A stretch of 64,000 nucleotides of DNA. Origin: Marinomonas gallaica. GTDB taxonomy: Bacteria > Pseudomonadota > Gammaproteobacteria > Pseudomonadales > Marinomonadaceae. Made by a program: the position numbers and the translations under genes. Numbering within the stretch: the stretch's first letter is position 1; every line of letters begins with the position of its first letter. Shown here one piece after another: positions 18,588 through 28,253 of this stretch. The notes beneath the pieces were generated by a model. That model saw nothing but the letters and a program-made list of their open reading frames with translations, made no database searches and was not told where the DNA came from. The DNA is taken from assembly GCF_001639745.1 (NCBI RefSeq), contig NZ_LTAX01000006.1:1-64000 (forward strand), in the 5' to 3' direction.

Positions 18588-19718
18588 ATGTGGAAGCCAA
18601 TGATCGCGGCAGCCGTTGTAAGTGCTGCATTGCTACAAGGTTGTTCAACACGACTGTTACCGCCACCTTCTGGCGTCGATCAAGAAGTGTACTTCGATGC
18701 TAACTGGCGTACCAAAGTAAATGGTGGCGCAGGTGAGCAAACTGAGACATTTAATATCGTGGCGCAGGATGGCACGCTAGCATTAGTAACGAGTCGCGGT
18801 GCTTTATATGAATTGGCTCAAGCAAATGGTCAACAAGTGAAACACCTAGAAACAGGATATCGTCCGAGTGCGGGTGTTTCTCGCGATGGCGATACTTTCT
18901 TTTTTGGTACTTTTGACGGTGAATTGGTCGCAGCATCACTGGCTGAGCAAAAAGTACTATGGACTCAGTCTTTAACGTCCGAAATCTTGTCTGAGACAGG
19001 TAACGGTGAAGGCCGTGTTGCGGTTCAGACGGGTGATGGATGGTTAACCGTTATGGACGCTGCGACGGGCAAAACGTTGTGGCGAGATAAAGAAGATATT
19101 CCGGCTCTAACCGTTCGTGGTACAAGTGCCCCGATTATCGAAAGCGGCAAAGTGATTGCAGGCTTCGCCAGTGGTAAGGTCAAAGCGTATAACTTACGTA
19201 CTGGTGACCAGATTTGGGAATACTCAGTGGGTAAACCCGAAGGTCGTTACGAAATCGAGCGTTTGACTGATATTAGCGGCCGTTTAGTATTCGAAAACGG
19301 GTTGATCTATTCTGTGGCTTATAATGGCACATTAACTGCGCTCGCACCGCAAACAGGTCGTCCTGTTTGGCAGCGTAATATTTCCAGTGCGGTCGGTGTG
19401 GATGTGAAAGGTAATGAATTAACCATTATTGATCAAGATAATGTGGTCTATGCACTTAACGCTCGTAATGGTTCTACGCTTTGGCAAAACGACTCTTTAA
19501 AAGAGCGCGATTTGGCATCGCCTGTATTTTATAAAGAATACGTAGCTGTTTTGGATCGTGGTGGTTGGATCCATTTGTTAAATCGAACCACGGGTGAAGT
19601 GGAAGCGTGGACGCTGGCGGACTCGAAACGTCCTGCTGGCAGTCGCATGGTGTCGAATGATGAACAATTGTTTATACTTACGCCAACAGCGAATGTGACT
19701 GCGTTACACTATTGGTAA
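18588..19718 (+). CDS. bamB: BamB, outer membrane assembly lipoprotein
   Basis: A 376-residue beta-propeller lipoprotein of the BAM complex, which inserts beta-barrel proteins in the outer membrane. The signal peptide ends in the lipobox LLQGC, so it is lipidated near residue 21. PQQ-like propeller repeats with the A-x-(D/N)-x-x-(S/T)-G-x-x-x-W pattern recur, for example AATGKTLWRDKED, NLRTGDQIWEY and NARNGSTLWQN. The ATG at 18588 is preferred over the in-frame TTG at 18582 because AAGGG then lies ten bases upstream. A hairpin at 19761-19789 follows. Confidence 0.96.
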   Translation: MWKPMIAAAVVSAALLQGCSTRLLPPPSGVDQEVYFDANWRTKVNGGAGEQTETFNIVAQDGTLALVTSRGALYELAQANGQQVKHLETGYRPSAGVSRDGDTFFFGTFDGELVAASLAEQKVLWTQSLTSEILSETGNGEGRVAVQTGDGWLTVMDAATGKTLWRDKEDIPALTVRGTSAPIIESGKVIAGFASGKVKAYNLRTGDQIWEYSVGKPEGRYEIERLTDISGRLVFENGLIYSVAYNGTLTALAPQTGRPVWQRNISSAVGVDVKGNELTIIDQDNVVYALNARNGSTLWQNDSLKERDLASPVFYKEYVAVLDRGGWIHLLNRTTGEVEAWTLADSKRPAGSRMVSNDEQLFILTPTANVTALHYW

Positions 19719-19760
19719 CAGATGTAGTCAAGAGCGGAAGCTCAAAGCACTTTTTAAAGA

Positions 19761-19789
19761 GGCTGCTTCGCTCAAAAGGCGTAGCAGCC
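19761..19789 (+). terminator. hairpin between bamB and der
   Basis: Arms GGCTGCT / AGCAGCC around a 15-base loop, with only a weak T-rich tail. Possibly a partial terminator. Confidence 0.45.
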
Positions 19790-19815
19790 ACTTTGTATTT
19801 TTATAGGTTGAAAAA

Positions 19816-21153
19816 ATGATCCCAGTTATTGCATTGGTCGGTCGACCCAATGTTGGAAAATCTACTCTGTTTAATCAGCTGACGCGTTCGCGCGATGCGC
19901 TTGTTGCAGATTACCCAGGCTTAACTCGTGACCGTAAATACGGCGATGGCAAAGCGGGTGAGCACGAATTTATCGTTATTGATACAGGTGGTATCAGTGG
20001 TGACGAGCAGGGTATTGATGAGCATATGGCACGTCAGTCGCTACTTGCTATTGAAGAAGCCGATGTGGTGCTGTTTTTGGTTGATGGCCGCCATGGTTTA
20101 AACCCTGCTGATGAAATGATCGCCAATCATTTACGTCGTTCTGAAAAGACGATTTACTTAGTGGTCAACAAAACAGATGGTATTAATGAAGACATTGCAT
20201 TAGCAGACTTTTACTCGCTAGGTATGGGACAGTTGTATTCTATCGCTGCAGCCCATGGTAAAGGTGTGCGATCGCTGATTGATATCGTCATGTTGCCGTT
20301 CGCTGAGCGTGTTGCCGAAGCACGCGAGCAAATCGAGTTTAATGCAAAAGGTATTCGTATCGGTGTCATCGGCCGCCCTAATGTAGGTAAGTCGACGCTA
20401 GTAAACCGCATGTTGGGTGAAGAGCGTGTAATTGTTTATGACTTGCCAGGGACGACCCGTGACAGTGTCTATATACCTTATAAACGTCATGACAAAGACT
20501 ACACCTTGATTGATACGGCAGGGGTGCGTCGTCGTAAGCACGTTACTGAAGCCGTTGAGAAATTCTCGATTGTTAAAACACTGCAAGCAATCCAAGACGC
20601 TAACGTTGTTATTTGTGTGATTGACTCGCATGAAGACTTGGTTGAACAAGATCTTCATATGATTGGTTATGCCTTGGATGCCGGTCGTGGATTGGTGATT
20701 GCCATCAACAAATGGGATGGTCTGAAAAAAGACGAACGTGAACATATTAAGAAAGAAGTTGAGCGTCGTTTAGGGTTTGTGCCTTATGCGAAAGTCCACT
20801 ACATTTCCGCGTTACATGGAACGGGCGTGGGCGATCTGTATGACACTATTGAGGAAACTTACGAATCTTGTTATGCCAAATGGTCTACCAATCGACTCAC
20901 TAAGATTCTTGAAGATGCGGTTTCAGAGCATCAACCACCAATGGTAAAAGGCCGCCGTATCAAATTGCGTTATGCTCACCAAGGGGGTTCAAACCCTCCA
21001 CGTATTGTTGTGCATGGTAATCAAACCAATTCATTACCGGGTAGCTACAAGCGTTACTTAGAGAATAAATTCCGTACCGTTTTAAACATTACGGGAACGC
21101 CTATTTCGTTTGAATTTAAATCGTCGGATAACCCATACGCGCCGAAGAAGTAA
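19816..21153 (+). CDS. der: Der (EngA), double GTPase for 50S ribosome assembly
   Basis: A 445-residue essential GTPase with two tandem G domains and a C-terminal KH-like domain, needed for large ribosomal subunit maturation. Both P-loops read GRPNVGKST (near residues 8 and 183), with DTGG and DTAG switch II motifs and NKTD and NKWD specificity motifs. The KH domain covers about residues 355-440. It follows bamB by 97 bases and ends at a strong terminator. Confidence 0.97.
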   Translation: MIPVIALVGRPNVGKSTLFNQLTRSRDALVADYPGLTRDRKYGDGKAGEHEFIVIDTGGISGDEQGIDEHMARQSLLAIEEADVVLFLVDGRHGLNPADEMIANHLRRSEKTIYLVVNKTDGINEDIALADFYSLGMGQLYSIAAAHGKGVRSLIDIVMLPFAERVAEAREQIEFNAKGIRIGVIGRPNVGKSTLVNRMLGEERVIVYDLPGTTRDSVYIPYKRHDKDYTLIDTAGVRRRKHVTEAVEKFSIVKTLQAIQDANVVICVIDSHEDLVEQDLHMIGYALDAGRGLVIAINKWDGLKKDEREHIKKEVERRLGFVPYAKVHYISALHGTGVGDLYDTIEETYESCYAKWSTNRLTKILEDAVSEHQPPMVKGRRIKLRYAHQGGSNPPRIVVHGNQTNSLPGSYKRYLENKFRTVLNITGTPISFEFKSSDNPYAPKK

Positions 21154-21176
21154 TTCAAGTCAAAAGATATGAAAAG

Positions 21177-21209
21177 CCCTGCTAGGCGACAACTTAGCAG
21201 GGTTTTTTT
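21177..21209 (+). terminator. terminator after der
   Basis: Arms CCCTGCTA(G) and (C)TTAGCAGGG, followed by seven T. Ends the rodZ-to-der gene group. Confidence 0.9.
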
Positions 21210-21310
21210 GTCTGTGCTCGACATTAGTCTTAAAGCTATTGTTCTATAAAAGACGATCCGCTACTTTGAAGGCAATTGGACACACAAAGAAAAATAATAA
21301 CGGAGCGCTT

Positions 21311-22417
21311 ATGTCTCAATCGGTGGAATTTTCAACCCTACCATTTGCTAGCCATTTCAAATTAGGGGTCATTCGGCTTGCCTCACCCCGCACATTAAAT
21401 GCTTTAAATCTTGAGATGATTGAAGCGATCTCTGAACAGTTACTCGTATGGCAAGAAGATCCCGTTATCTCAGCGGTTTGGATAGAAGGTGCCGGTGAAA
21501 AAGCCTTTTGCGCTGGAGGAAATGTGGTCGATGTGTATCGATCACTGATTGAACAGGATGACAATGGTCTGTTTAGTGAGCGGTATTTTGGTAGTGAATA
21601 CCAATTGGACTTATTAATCCAACGCTATCAAAAACCGGTCATTAGTTGGGGTCATGGTTATATTATGGGCGGCGGTATGGGACTGTTCATGGGAGGCGAT
21701 TATCGAGTGGTCATGCCTTCGAGTCGACTGGCGATGCCCGAAATCAAAATTGGCTTATATCCGGATGTCGGTGCCAGCTATTTTTTGAATCAACTCCCCG
21801 AACATTATGCGCGTTTCTTGGCGCTAACAGCGTATCAAGTTAATGCGACAGACGCCTGTGAGTTAGGTCTAGCTACGCACTACGTATGTGATGACGCTTA
21901 TACACAGGTATTGCAGCAATTGGCATCCGGTACGATAGATAATTCTGAGCGTAACCAGGTTGCTCATCATATTGAACGAGTATTGCACGGCTTTACGCTG
22001 GCTGATGAGGTGCCTTTATTACGTCCGGAGTTGATGTCTCATGACAAAGCGTTGAAAAACTTAATGAGTGGTGACATCGTCAATATTTATCAATCGATGA
22101 AGCAATATCAGACTGATAGCTCAACTTTGCAAGCTGCGCGCGATAACTTTCTTAAAGGCAGTCCGCTGTCAGCCTGTTTGATATTGGAGCAGTTAAACTG
22201 GGGGATAGGGCAAACATTAGAATCCGTTTTTCAACGTGAAACCGTATTATCCGTCAACATCAGTGTGCATGGTGACTTTTGTGAAGGAGTTCGAGCTTTG
22301 CTGGTCGATAAAGATCAAACGCCTACATGGCAGCATGCGTCTGTGTTAGAAGTGCCAAAAGAGACGCTTCATCAGTATTTCGCTCCGAGGGCGGCTAGGT
22401 CTCAGATATCGAGCTAG
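21311..22417 (+). CDS. enoyl-CoA hydratase-family protein, probable 3-hydroxyisobutyryl-CoA hydrolase
   Basis: A 368-residue crotonase-superfamily protein of the ECH_2 type. The oxyanion-hole segments are visible in [17 protein letters not shown] and [18 protein letters not shown], and the hydrolase pattern [17 protein letters not shown] with its glutamate and aspartate supports 3-hydroxyisobutyryl-CoA hydrolase (valine breakdown) over plain hydratase. A broader acyl-CoA hydrolase or isomerase role cannot be excluded. The ATG at 21311 with CGGAG five bases upstream is chosen over a long upstream extension. No other valine catabolism gene is adjacent. Its 3' end overlaps the convergent ybaM-like gene by 23 bases. 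Confidence 0.9.
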   Translation: MSQSVEFSTLPFASHFKLGVIRLASPRTLNALNLEMIEAISEQLLVWQEDPVISAVWIEGAGEKAFCAGGNVVDVYRSLIEQDDNGLFSERYFGSEYQLDLLIQRYQKPVISWGHGYIMGGGMGLFMGGDYRVVMPSSRLAMPEIKIGLYPDVGASYFLNQLPEHYARFLALTAYQVNATDACELGLATHYVCDDAYTQVLQQLASGTIDNSERNQVAHHIERVLHGFTLADEVPLLRPELMSHDKALKNLMSGDIVNIYQSMKQYQTDSSTLQAARDNFLKGSPLSACLILEQLNWGIGQTLESVFQRETVLSVNISVHGDFCEGVRALLVDKDQTPTWQHASVLEVPKETLHQYFAPRAARSQISS

Positions 22418-22553
22418 CGGCTTTTTGTTCGCAGTCCTGTAAAACAATTTTAAGTGCGGCAATAGCCGTTTCATTGGGAATTTCATTTTCTTCTAGCAGT
22501 GCGATTAAGTCGACGGCTAGTTTAATATGGTCCGGTGCGGAATCTAACGACAT
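22395..22553 (-). CDS. ybaM: YbaM-like small protein (DUF2496)
   Basis: A 52-residue protein. The N-terminus [20 protein letters not shown] and the following [17 protein letters not shown] closely resemble E. coli YbaM ([26 protein letters not shown]...). Composition is acidic and helical with no membrane segment or signal. The function of this family is unknown to me. The gene is on the strand opposite its neighbours, overlapping the end of the hydrolase gene and divergent from tpm. Confidence 0.88.
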   Translation of the reverse strand: MSLDSAPDHIKLAVDLIALLEENEIPNETAIAALKIVLQDCEQKAASSISET

Positions 22554-22663
22554 AGGGATATTTTCTGCATATTTGCTGTCATGTTATTGGTATAAGCTTT
22601 TTCTATAATAAGTAATATAACGACTGTAAAGAAGTAAAATGTTAACACATCCTAGAGGTGCGC

Positions 22664-23302
22664 GTGGTTACAAATGAATTTTGGTTAGAACGCTGGCAAG
22701 CGGGTCGAATAGGCTTTCATCGAGATGAAGTCAATCCATGGTTAATTCAGTATTGGCCTCAGATTGGTCGAGGAGCCAAGGTACTGGTGCCATTATGTGG
22801 CAAGTCAGCCGATTTGTTATGGCTAGCGAACCAAGGCTACGATGTAACAGGTGTTGAGCTGTCACCGATGGCCGTGGTTGAGTTCTTTGGCGATAACGAT
22901 TTAACGTATCAAACAGAGCAAGTTGGCAGTCTAAAAGTTCATACTGCACATGGGTTAGCCTTACGTATTGTGGAAGGGGACTACTTTGATTTTCACGAAA
23001 CAGGTTTTGATGCTTGTTATGACCGTGCCGCATTGGTTGCGATACCTGAAGAAAAGCGTGAGCAATATGTACTTCATACAAAGCAGCGCCTCACCCCGGA
23101 AGCAACTTTGCTGCTCATTACATTAAGTTATGATGGCGATCAAGCTGGACCTCCATTTTCGGTCTTGGACTTTGAGGTGAACGAATTGTGGGGTGACTGG
23201 ATACGAAAATTAGCCAGTGAAGATCTACTCCAATTAGATGAACGTTATCAAAGTCATGAACGCACTTTTTATGAAGAAAGTGTGTGGCGGATTACCGGTT
23301 AA
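22664..23302 (+). CDS. tpm: thiopurine S-methyltransferase family protein
   Basis: A 212-residue SAM-dependent methyltransferase of the bacterial TPMT family, known to methylate thiopurines and, in some marine and pseudomonad strains, tellurite and selenite. The N-terminus EFWLERWQAGRIGFHRDEVN is diagnostic, and the SAM-binding segment is VLVPLCGKSADLLWLANQGY followed by VTGVELS. GTG at 22664 is chosen because AGAGG lies five bases upstream. GTG 22658 would overlap that ribosome site. It is a single gene divergent from ybaM. Confidence 0.94.
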   Translation: MVTNEFWLERWQAGRIGFHRDEVNPWLIQYWPQIGRGAKVLVPLCGKSADLLWLANQGYDVTGVELSPMAVVEFFGDNDLTYQTEQVGSLKVHTAHGLALRIVEGDYFDFHETGFDACYDRAALVAIPEEKREQYVLHTKQRLTPEATLLLITLSYDGDQAGPPFSVLDFEVNELWGDWIRKLASEDLLQLDERYQSHERTFYEESVWRITG

Positions 23303-23405
23303 TAATATCCCTATATACCTGAGTATTTTTCTGGGATAATAGCCGTCATTCACGATTCCTGATTCATCAATTTCCCAAGCGAACATCGCTTGGGATAGAG
23401 TTCTT

Positions 23406-25679
23406 ATGACCAAACGACACAAAACCGCTCCAGATATATTTTCTTACCCCCAGTATTGGGCCGAATGTTATGGCGTTGCGCCATTTTTACCGACTACCCG
23501 CGAAGAAATGGATGCCTTAGGCTGGGACAGCTGTGACGTTATCATCGTCACCGGCGATGCCTATATAGACCATCCAAGCTTTGGCATGGCAGTAATGGGC
23601 CGTGTCTTGGAGGCTCAAGGTTTTCGTGTCGGTATTATTGATCAACCCGATTGGCGCAGCCCTGATGACTTCATGCGCTTGGGTCGTCCAAATCTGTATT
23701 TTGGTGTGACAGCGGGTAACATGGATTCCATGATCAACCGTTACACGGCCGACCTTAAAGTTCGCAACGACGATGCCTATACGCCTTATGGTGCAGGTGG
23801 CAAACGTCCTGATCGAGCAGTTATTGTCTATTCGCAACGTTGTAAACAAGCCTTCCATGACGTTCCGGTGATGATCGGTGGTATCGAAGCGAGCTTGCGT
23901 CGTATCGCTCAATATGACTATTGGAATGATGAAGTTCGTCGTTCCGTGTTAGTGGACTCTACCGCCGACATCTTGCTCTACGGTAATGCTGAGCGCGCCA
24001 TCATTGATGTGACTCATGCCGTCGCCGCCGGTAAAAAAATGGATGAACTGGAAAACATCCGAGGTACCACGATTATTCGTGATACGCCTCCAGGTGGCTA
24101 CACTGAAATCGACTCGACGCGTGTTGATTGGCCGAGCAAAGTAGATAAAATTTATAGCCCCTACGAATACATTCCGGAAGGTAAGTGTCAAACTGGTGAG
24201 CAAGAAGACGACGATGTCATGCCGATTCGTGTGATTCCAGCGCCGTTACGTAAAGGTGAGAAACTCAACCCTGAGAAAACCTATATTCGCTTACCGTCTT
24301 TTGAAAAAGTATCAAAAGACCCTGTGTTATACGCACATACTTCGCGTATTTTGCACATGGAATCCAACCCCCACAATGCGCGTGCCTTGATTCAAAAGCA
24401 TGGTAAAAAAGAGATTTGGGTTAATCCACCGCCAATTCCATTGGAAACCCCAGAAATGGATGGTGTGTTCGATTTACCGTACGCTCGTGTACCACACCCT
24501 AAATATCAGAAAGCGCGTATCCCAGCCTATGACATGATCAAAACGTCGATCAATATTATGCGAGGTTGTTTTGGTGGTTGTACGTTCTGCTCTATTACTG
24601 AGCATGAAGGGCGTGTCATTCAATCGCGTTCGCATGAATCGATCCTAAATGAAATCGAAGACATCAAGCAAAAGGTGCCCGGCTTTACCGGTCACATTTC
24701 TGACTTGGGTGGACCGACTTCGAACATGTATACGTTGAACTGTAACGATGATGAGGTTCAAGCGTCGTGTCGTAAGTTGTCTTGTGTGTACCCAACGATC
24801 TGTTCAAACCTTAAGACTGATCATAGCGCGACGACGTCACTCTATCGCAAAGCACGCTCTGTGGAAGGTATTCATAAAATCTCGATCGCATCAGGTTTAC
24901 GTTACGACTTGGCGGTAGAAGACCCCGAGTATGTGCGCGAATTAGTAACACATCACGTCGGCGGGTTATTAAAAATTGCGCCAGAGCACTCTGAAATGGG
25001 TACCCTGTCGAAAATGATGAAACCGGGTATGGGCACTTATGATCGCTTCAAGCGTATGTTTGATAAGTATTCAAAAGAAGCGGGTAAGAAACAGCATTTG
25101 ATTCCTTACTTTATCGCGGCTCACCCAGGCTCTAGCGATGAAGACATGATGAATTTAGCGGTCTGGTTGAAAGAAAATGACTTCAAGCCAGATCAGGTGC
25201 AAACGTTCTACCCATCGCCAATGTCGTTAGCAACAGCGATGTATCATTCAGGTAAAAACCCATTACAAGGGGTGACCTACAAGAGTGAAGATGTTTACAT
25301 CCCGAAAGACTACAAGCAGCGAACGACTCAAAAAGGCTTCTTACGTTATCATGATCCAAGTAACTGGCCTGCGTTACGTGAGACCTTGCGAGTCATGGGG
25401 CGTGCTGATCTGATTGGTAATGGCAAAGGTCAATTGGTACCAGACGAAGAAAAAGACAAGCGTACGCCACGTCGTCCAACGAAAGCCAAACCAGGGCAAA
25501 AAACGGGTGCATCGCACTCTAGTAATCGTCCTACGTTTGAAAAAATCGCTGAAAACGAGCGTACTCAGCGCAAGCAAAATAAGACAAATGCGTCCAGCAC
25601 AGAGAGCCGTCCAGCTAAAACAGGTGGTGGTGCGAACCGTTCAAAATCGAAACGACCTGCAGCAAGCAGAACCCGTTAA
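23406..25679 (+). CDS. ygiQ: YgiQ-family radical SAM protein
   Basis: A 757-residue protein of the UPF0313/YgiQ family. The N-terminal domain ([20 protein letters not shown]) is cobalamin-binding-like in fold, and the radical SAM core has the cluster motif CFGGCTFCS at about residues 385-393, followed by ITEHEGR. The C-terminal about 90 residues are basic and low in complexity, rich in Lys, Arg, Thr and Ser, which may bind nucleic acid. The reaction is not established to my knowledge. It is monocistronic, and the start ATG follows TAGAGTTCTT. Confidence 0.95.
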   Translation: MTKRHKTAPDIFSYPQYWAECYGVAPFLPTTREEMDALGWDSCDVIIVTGDAYIDHPSFGMAVMGRVLEAQGFRVGIIDQPDWRSPDDFMRLGRPNLYFGVTAGNMDSMINRYTADLKVRNDDAYTPYGAGGKRPDRAVIVYSQRCKQAFHDVPVMIGGIEASLRRIAQYDYWNDEVRRSVLVDSTADILLYGNAERAIIDVTHAVAAGKKMDELENIRGTTIIRDTPPGGYTEIDSTRVDWPSKVDKIYSPYEYIPEGKCQTGEQEDDDVMPIRVIPAPLRKGEKLNPEKTYIRLPSFEKVSKDPVLYAHTSRILHMESNPHNARALIQKHGKKEIWVNPPPIPLETPEMDGVFDLPYARVPHPKYQKARIPAYDMIKTSINIMRGCFGGCTFCSITEHEGRVIQSRSHESILNEIEDIKQKVPGFTGHISDLGGPTSNMYTLNCNDDEVQASCRKLSCVYPTICSNLKTDHSATTSLYRKARSVEGIHKISIASGLRYDLAVEDPEYVRELVTHHVGGLLKIAPEHSEMGTLSKMMKPGMGTYDRFKRMFDKYSKEAGKKQHLIPYFIAAHPGSSDEDMMNLAVWLKENDFKPDQVQTFYPSPMSLATAMYHSGKNPLQGVTYKSEDVYIPKDYKQRTTQKGFLRYHDPSNWPALRETLRVMGRADLIGNGKGQLVPDEEKDKRTPRRPTKAKPGQKTGASHSSNRPTFEKIAENERTQRKQNKTNASSTESRPAKTGGGANRSKSKRPAASRTR

Positions 25680-25687
25680 TAGATTAA

Positions 25688-25717
25688 GGACGACTGCATA
25701 CTATGTGGTCGTCCTTT
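25688..25717 (+). terminator. possible terminator after ygiQ
   Basis: Arms GGACGAC / GTCGTCC with a 13-base loop followed by only TTT. Moderate support. Confidence 0.5.
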
Positions 25718-25832
25718 GCACCAACTTGTTCACGTAATAGCAAAAGTACCCTTAAAAAGGTGCATTCTCTTCGAAAATCTCCCATAATTCAGCCCCATTA
25801 TTGGTATACGTTATGCATTGATCAAATTAGAC

Positions 25833-25870
25833 ACGGTGCTAACACCCGCGTTAATACCTCCACAAGAGGT
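25833..25870 (+). promoter_or_regulatory. two small hairpins in the leader of the YitT-like gene
   Basis: Two consecutive short stems, GGTG/CACC and ACCTC/GAGGT, in the about 200-base leader before the YitT-like gene. They do not match a riboswitch that I know. Chance pairing is possible. Confidence 0.3.
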
Positions 25871-25926
25871 TTACGTTACTAACCTGCGCTCAACCAAAAG
25901 TAAGCGTGATGATTGGGAAAACAACT

Positions 25927-26526
25927 ATGAAACTGACACATCAATGGCTTTCAATTCTTGAAGGCTGCATCCTCGTGGCCCTAGGCCTGCATATTCTGAA
26001 TTCAGTCGGTCTTTTGATCAGCGGTACCGCAGGCATCGGCATGATTCTGTTAAAACTGACCAGTTTAAGCTTCGGACAATTATTTTTCGTTTTAAATTTA
26101 CCTTTTTACATTTTAGCGTGGCGCGCGCTCGGCAAAGAATTTGCGTTTCGTACCTTTGCTGCGGTGAGCATATTGTCCCTGCTATCTGAATTGTTCCGTC
26201 ATATCGTACATCTTGAGATTCATCCAATTGCCGCGGCGATCTTAGGCGGTATGCTGGTAGGGTTTGGTTTGATCATTTTATTTCGTCACAATGCATCACT
26301 AGGTGGTTTAAATATTTTGGCGGTCTATTTAGAGCGTCGTTTTAACATACACGCGAGTCGTACCACACTCATTGCTGACTTATGTGTGCTGTCTGTCGCG
26401 GTACTTGTACTCGACGGGTGGAGTCTGCTGTATTCTTTATTAGCATTCCTATTATTAAGCTCGGTTGTTGGACGCTATCATCGTCCGCCAAAATGGGCGC
26501 AAAACAATGAGACCAAGCACGCCTAA
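25927..26526 (+). CDS. YitT-family inner membrane protein
   Basis: A 199-residue protein with five or six transmembrane helices. The segment LISGTAGIGMILLKLTSLSFGQLFFVLN, with its Gly-Thr-Ala-Gly pattern, and the later ASLGGLNILAVYLERR resemble the YitT/DUF161 family of unknown transport role. The ATG at 25927 has GGGA eight bases upstream. The upstream in-frame ATG and GTG at 25909 and 25906 are less well placed. It overlaps the following GNAT gene (TAATGA), so the two are co-translated. Confidence 0.82.
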   Translation: MKLTHQWLSILEGCILVALGLHILNSVGLLISGTAGIGMILLKLTSLSFGQLFFVLNLPFYILAWRALGKEFAFRTFAAVSILSLLSELFRHIVHLEIHPIAAAILGGMLVGFGLIILFRHNASLGGLNILAVYLERRFNIHASRTTLIADLCVLSVAVLVLDGWSLLYSLLAFLLLSSVVGRYHRPPKWAQNNETKHA

Positions 26527-27023
26527 TGAACGCTCAAAAAGTTGTTATTGATCATTTCGATGAAGAGTTGGTGTCCTATCGAACGTTATTGGATGTTTGC
26601 CACCGTAGCGTCCATGCCATTCCTGATGTGATTTATTCACCTAAGCAAAAGTCTGTTTGGGCCCCGGACTGTTTAGAGGTTTCAAGCTGGCGCCAACGGC
26701 TTCAAGAACGTAAGGTTTGGGTCGCTCTGGGGGAGCAAAATAAAGAGTGCTTAGGATTTATTGAATTAGATCTAAAGGGCGATATTGAATGCCTTTATGT
26801 GTGTCCGCGAGCTCAACGTCAAGGCATTGCAAAGGCCCTAGTGATCAAGGCCAGAGAGTATGTCGTCCATCACTATGGAAATAAAACAGAGTGGCGAGTC
26901 CAGGCGTCGGATGCCGCGTATGAGTTTTTTCTGAAGTTTGGCTTTTTACCTACTCAGCGCAATCAAATTGAGCGATTCGGTGTTTTGCTTGAAAACACGA
27001 GTATGGCAAAATCCCTGCTATAG
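26526..27023 (+). CDS. GNAT-family N-acetyltransferase
   Basis: A 165-residue acetyltransferase fold. The acetyl-CoA binding motif A is visible around residues 85-110, ECLYVCPRAQRQGIAKALV, with the R-x-x-G-(I/V)-A pattern. The substrate is unknown. Its start overlaps the stop of the YitT-like gene, and the next gene starts 22 bases after its stop, so it is the middle of a three-gene operon. Confidence 0.88.
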   Translation: MNAQKVVIDHFDEELVSYRTLLDVCHRSVHAIPDVIYSPKQKSVWAPDCLEVSSWRQRLQERKVWVALGEQNKECLGFIELDLKGDIECLYVCPRAQRQGIAKALVIKAREYVVHHYGNKTEWRVQASDAAYEFFLKFGFLPTQRNQIERFGVLLENTSMAKSLL

Positions 27024-27044
27024 CTTTTTAACGAGGTGTTGCAA

Positions 27045-27506
27045 ATGGATAGTCTTGAATTAAAAGTCCCACCAGCGTTGTTGTTCATTTTAACAGCGGC
27101 TGTGATGTGGGCCAGTGCTGGGTGTTTACCTGCATTTGACTCGGTAGGGTGGTTTTTATGTGCTTTGGGGTGGTTGAGTTTTGTCGTTGGTGGCTTGTTT
27201 TGTGTGCTAGGTGTGTTGTGGTTTGTGATTCATCAGACAACGCCTGATCCGCGTGATCCCTCGCAGTCCAGTACGCTGGTAACATCAGGTATTTACAGCA
27301 AAACTCGTAATCCTATGTATTTGGGCTTTGTTTTATTATTAAGCAGTTATATGTTCTGGCAAGGTTCGCCGCTGATGGTGCTTTACATTGCTGCGTTTGT
27401 TTGCTTCTTGACGCGTTATCAAATTATTCCTGAAGAGCGTATTTTAGGGTATCGCTTTGGTCAGACCTTTCAAGAGTACACCAATCGTGTACCACGTTGG
27501 TGGTAA
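27045..27506 (+). CDS. isoprenylcysteine carboxyl methyltransferase-family membrane protein
   Basis: A 153-residue membrane protein with four predicted helices. The C-terminal block, SGIYSKTRNPMYLGFVLLL through IIPEERILGYRFGQTFQEY, is the ICMT/PEMT-like SAM-binding signature (RNPMY-G and EE). Bacterial members methylate various lipids or small substrates, and the target here is unknown. ATG 27045 has GAGG seven bases upstream and is chosen over a GTG at 27036. It ends the YitT-GNAT operon at a terminator. Confidence 0.88.
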   Translation: MDSLELKVPPALLFILTAAVMWASAGCLPAFDSVGWFLCALGWLSFVVGGLFCVLGVLWFVIHQTTPDPRDPSQSSTLVTSGIYSKTRNPMYLGFVLLLSSYMFWQGSPLMVLYIAAFVCFLTRYQIIPEERILGYRFGQTFQEYTNRVPRWW

Positions 27507-27522
27507 AATCGATCGCATTATA

Positions 27523-27555
27523 AAAGCCCAAACAGCGCTCTGTTTGGGCTTTTTA
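27523..27555. terminator. bidirectional terminator
   Basis: Arms AAGCCCAAACAG / TGTTTGGGCTT with A run before and T run after. It serves the ICMT-like gene and the convergent fasciclin gene. Confidence 0.92.
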
Positions 27556-27589
27556 GTGTTCGGTTAGCAGATTTATTTTTTAGAGCTGA

Positions 27590-28168
27590 CTATTTTGGCA
27601 GCAATACTGTGTCGATGACGTGGATAACACCGTTTGACTGCTTCACATCAGCGATGGTGACATGCGCCATACGGCCGTTTTCATCTTCCAGCATAATCGT
27701 ATCGCCTTTGTAGGTTGCGGTTAGAATACAACCGCCTAATGTGGGTACTGGGTGAGCGCCCATATCATCGTCAATCATGGTAGTGATCGCGCTTGATAGA
27801 GCATTGGTGCCGACGACATGGCAGGTTAACACTTCTTGTAGAGCGGCTTTGTTTTCAGGTTTTAACAAGTTTGCTACCGCGCCTTTAGGTAATTTATCAA
27901 ACGCTGCATTCGTTGGCGCAAACACTGTAAATGGACCCTCACCTTGCAATGTATCGACAAGACCTGCTGCTTTCACTGCCGCCACTAGAGTCGTGTGGTC
28001 TTTAGAGTTTACGGCATTTTCGATGATGTTCTTGCTAGCGTACATCGGTGCACCGCCCACCATAGGGTTGTCATGTTTGTCTGCCATGCTGTCATGGCTT
28101 GATGGCGTGCTTGAACAGCCAGTAATCGCTAATGCAGTGGTCACCGTTAGTGTTGTAAGAAGTTTCAT
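27590..28168 (-). CDS. fasciclin (FAS1) domain lipoprotein
   Basis: A 192-residue exported protein. The signal peptide ends in the lipobox AITGC with the lipidated cysteine at residue 18. One FAS1 domain (about residues 45-190) follows, with the family blocks GPFTVFAPTNAAFDKLP and NGVIHVIDTVLLP. FAS1 domains mediate adhesion or protein contact. It is downstream of msrB (85 bases) on the same strand as an ECF sigma/anti-sigma pair. In Mycobacterium the SigK-RskA pair controls FAS1 proteins MPT70 and MPT83, which makes this a plausible target here. That link is inference. Confidence 0.94.
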   Translation of the reverse strand: MKLLTTLTVTTALAITGCSSTPSSHDSMADKHDNPMVGGAPMYASKNIIENAVNSKDHTTLVAAVKAAGLVDTLQGEGPFTVFAPTNAAFDKLPKGAVANLLKPENKAALQEVLTCHVVGTNALSSAITTMIDDDMGAHPVPTLGGCILTATYKGDTIMLEDENGRMAHVTIADVKQSNGVIHVIDTVLLPK

Positions 28169-28253
28169 GGTAGTGCTCCCGTTTTGTTATGAATTATGAA
28201 CCTTGTACTCCTACACACGTGGCGTTATTCAGAAAGTTTCAAAATTTTTAAAA

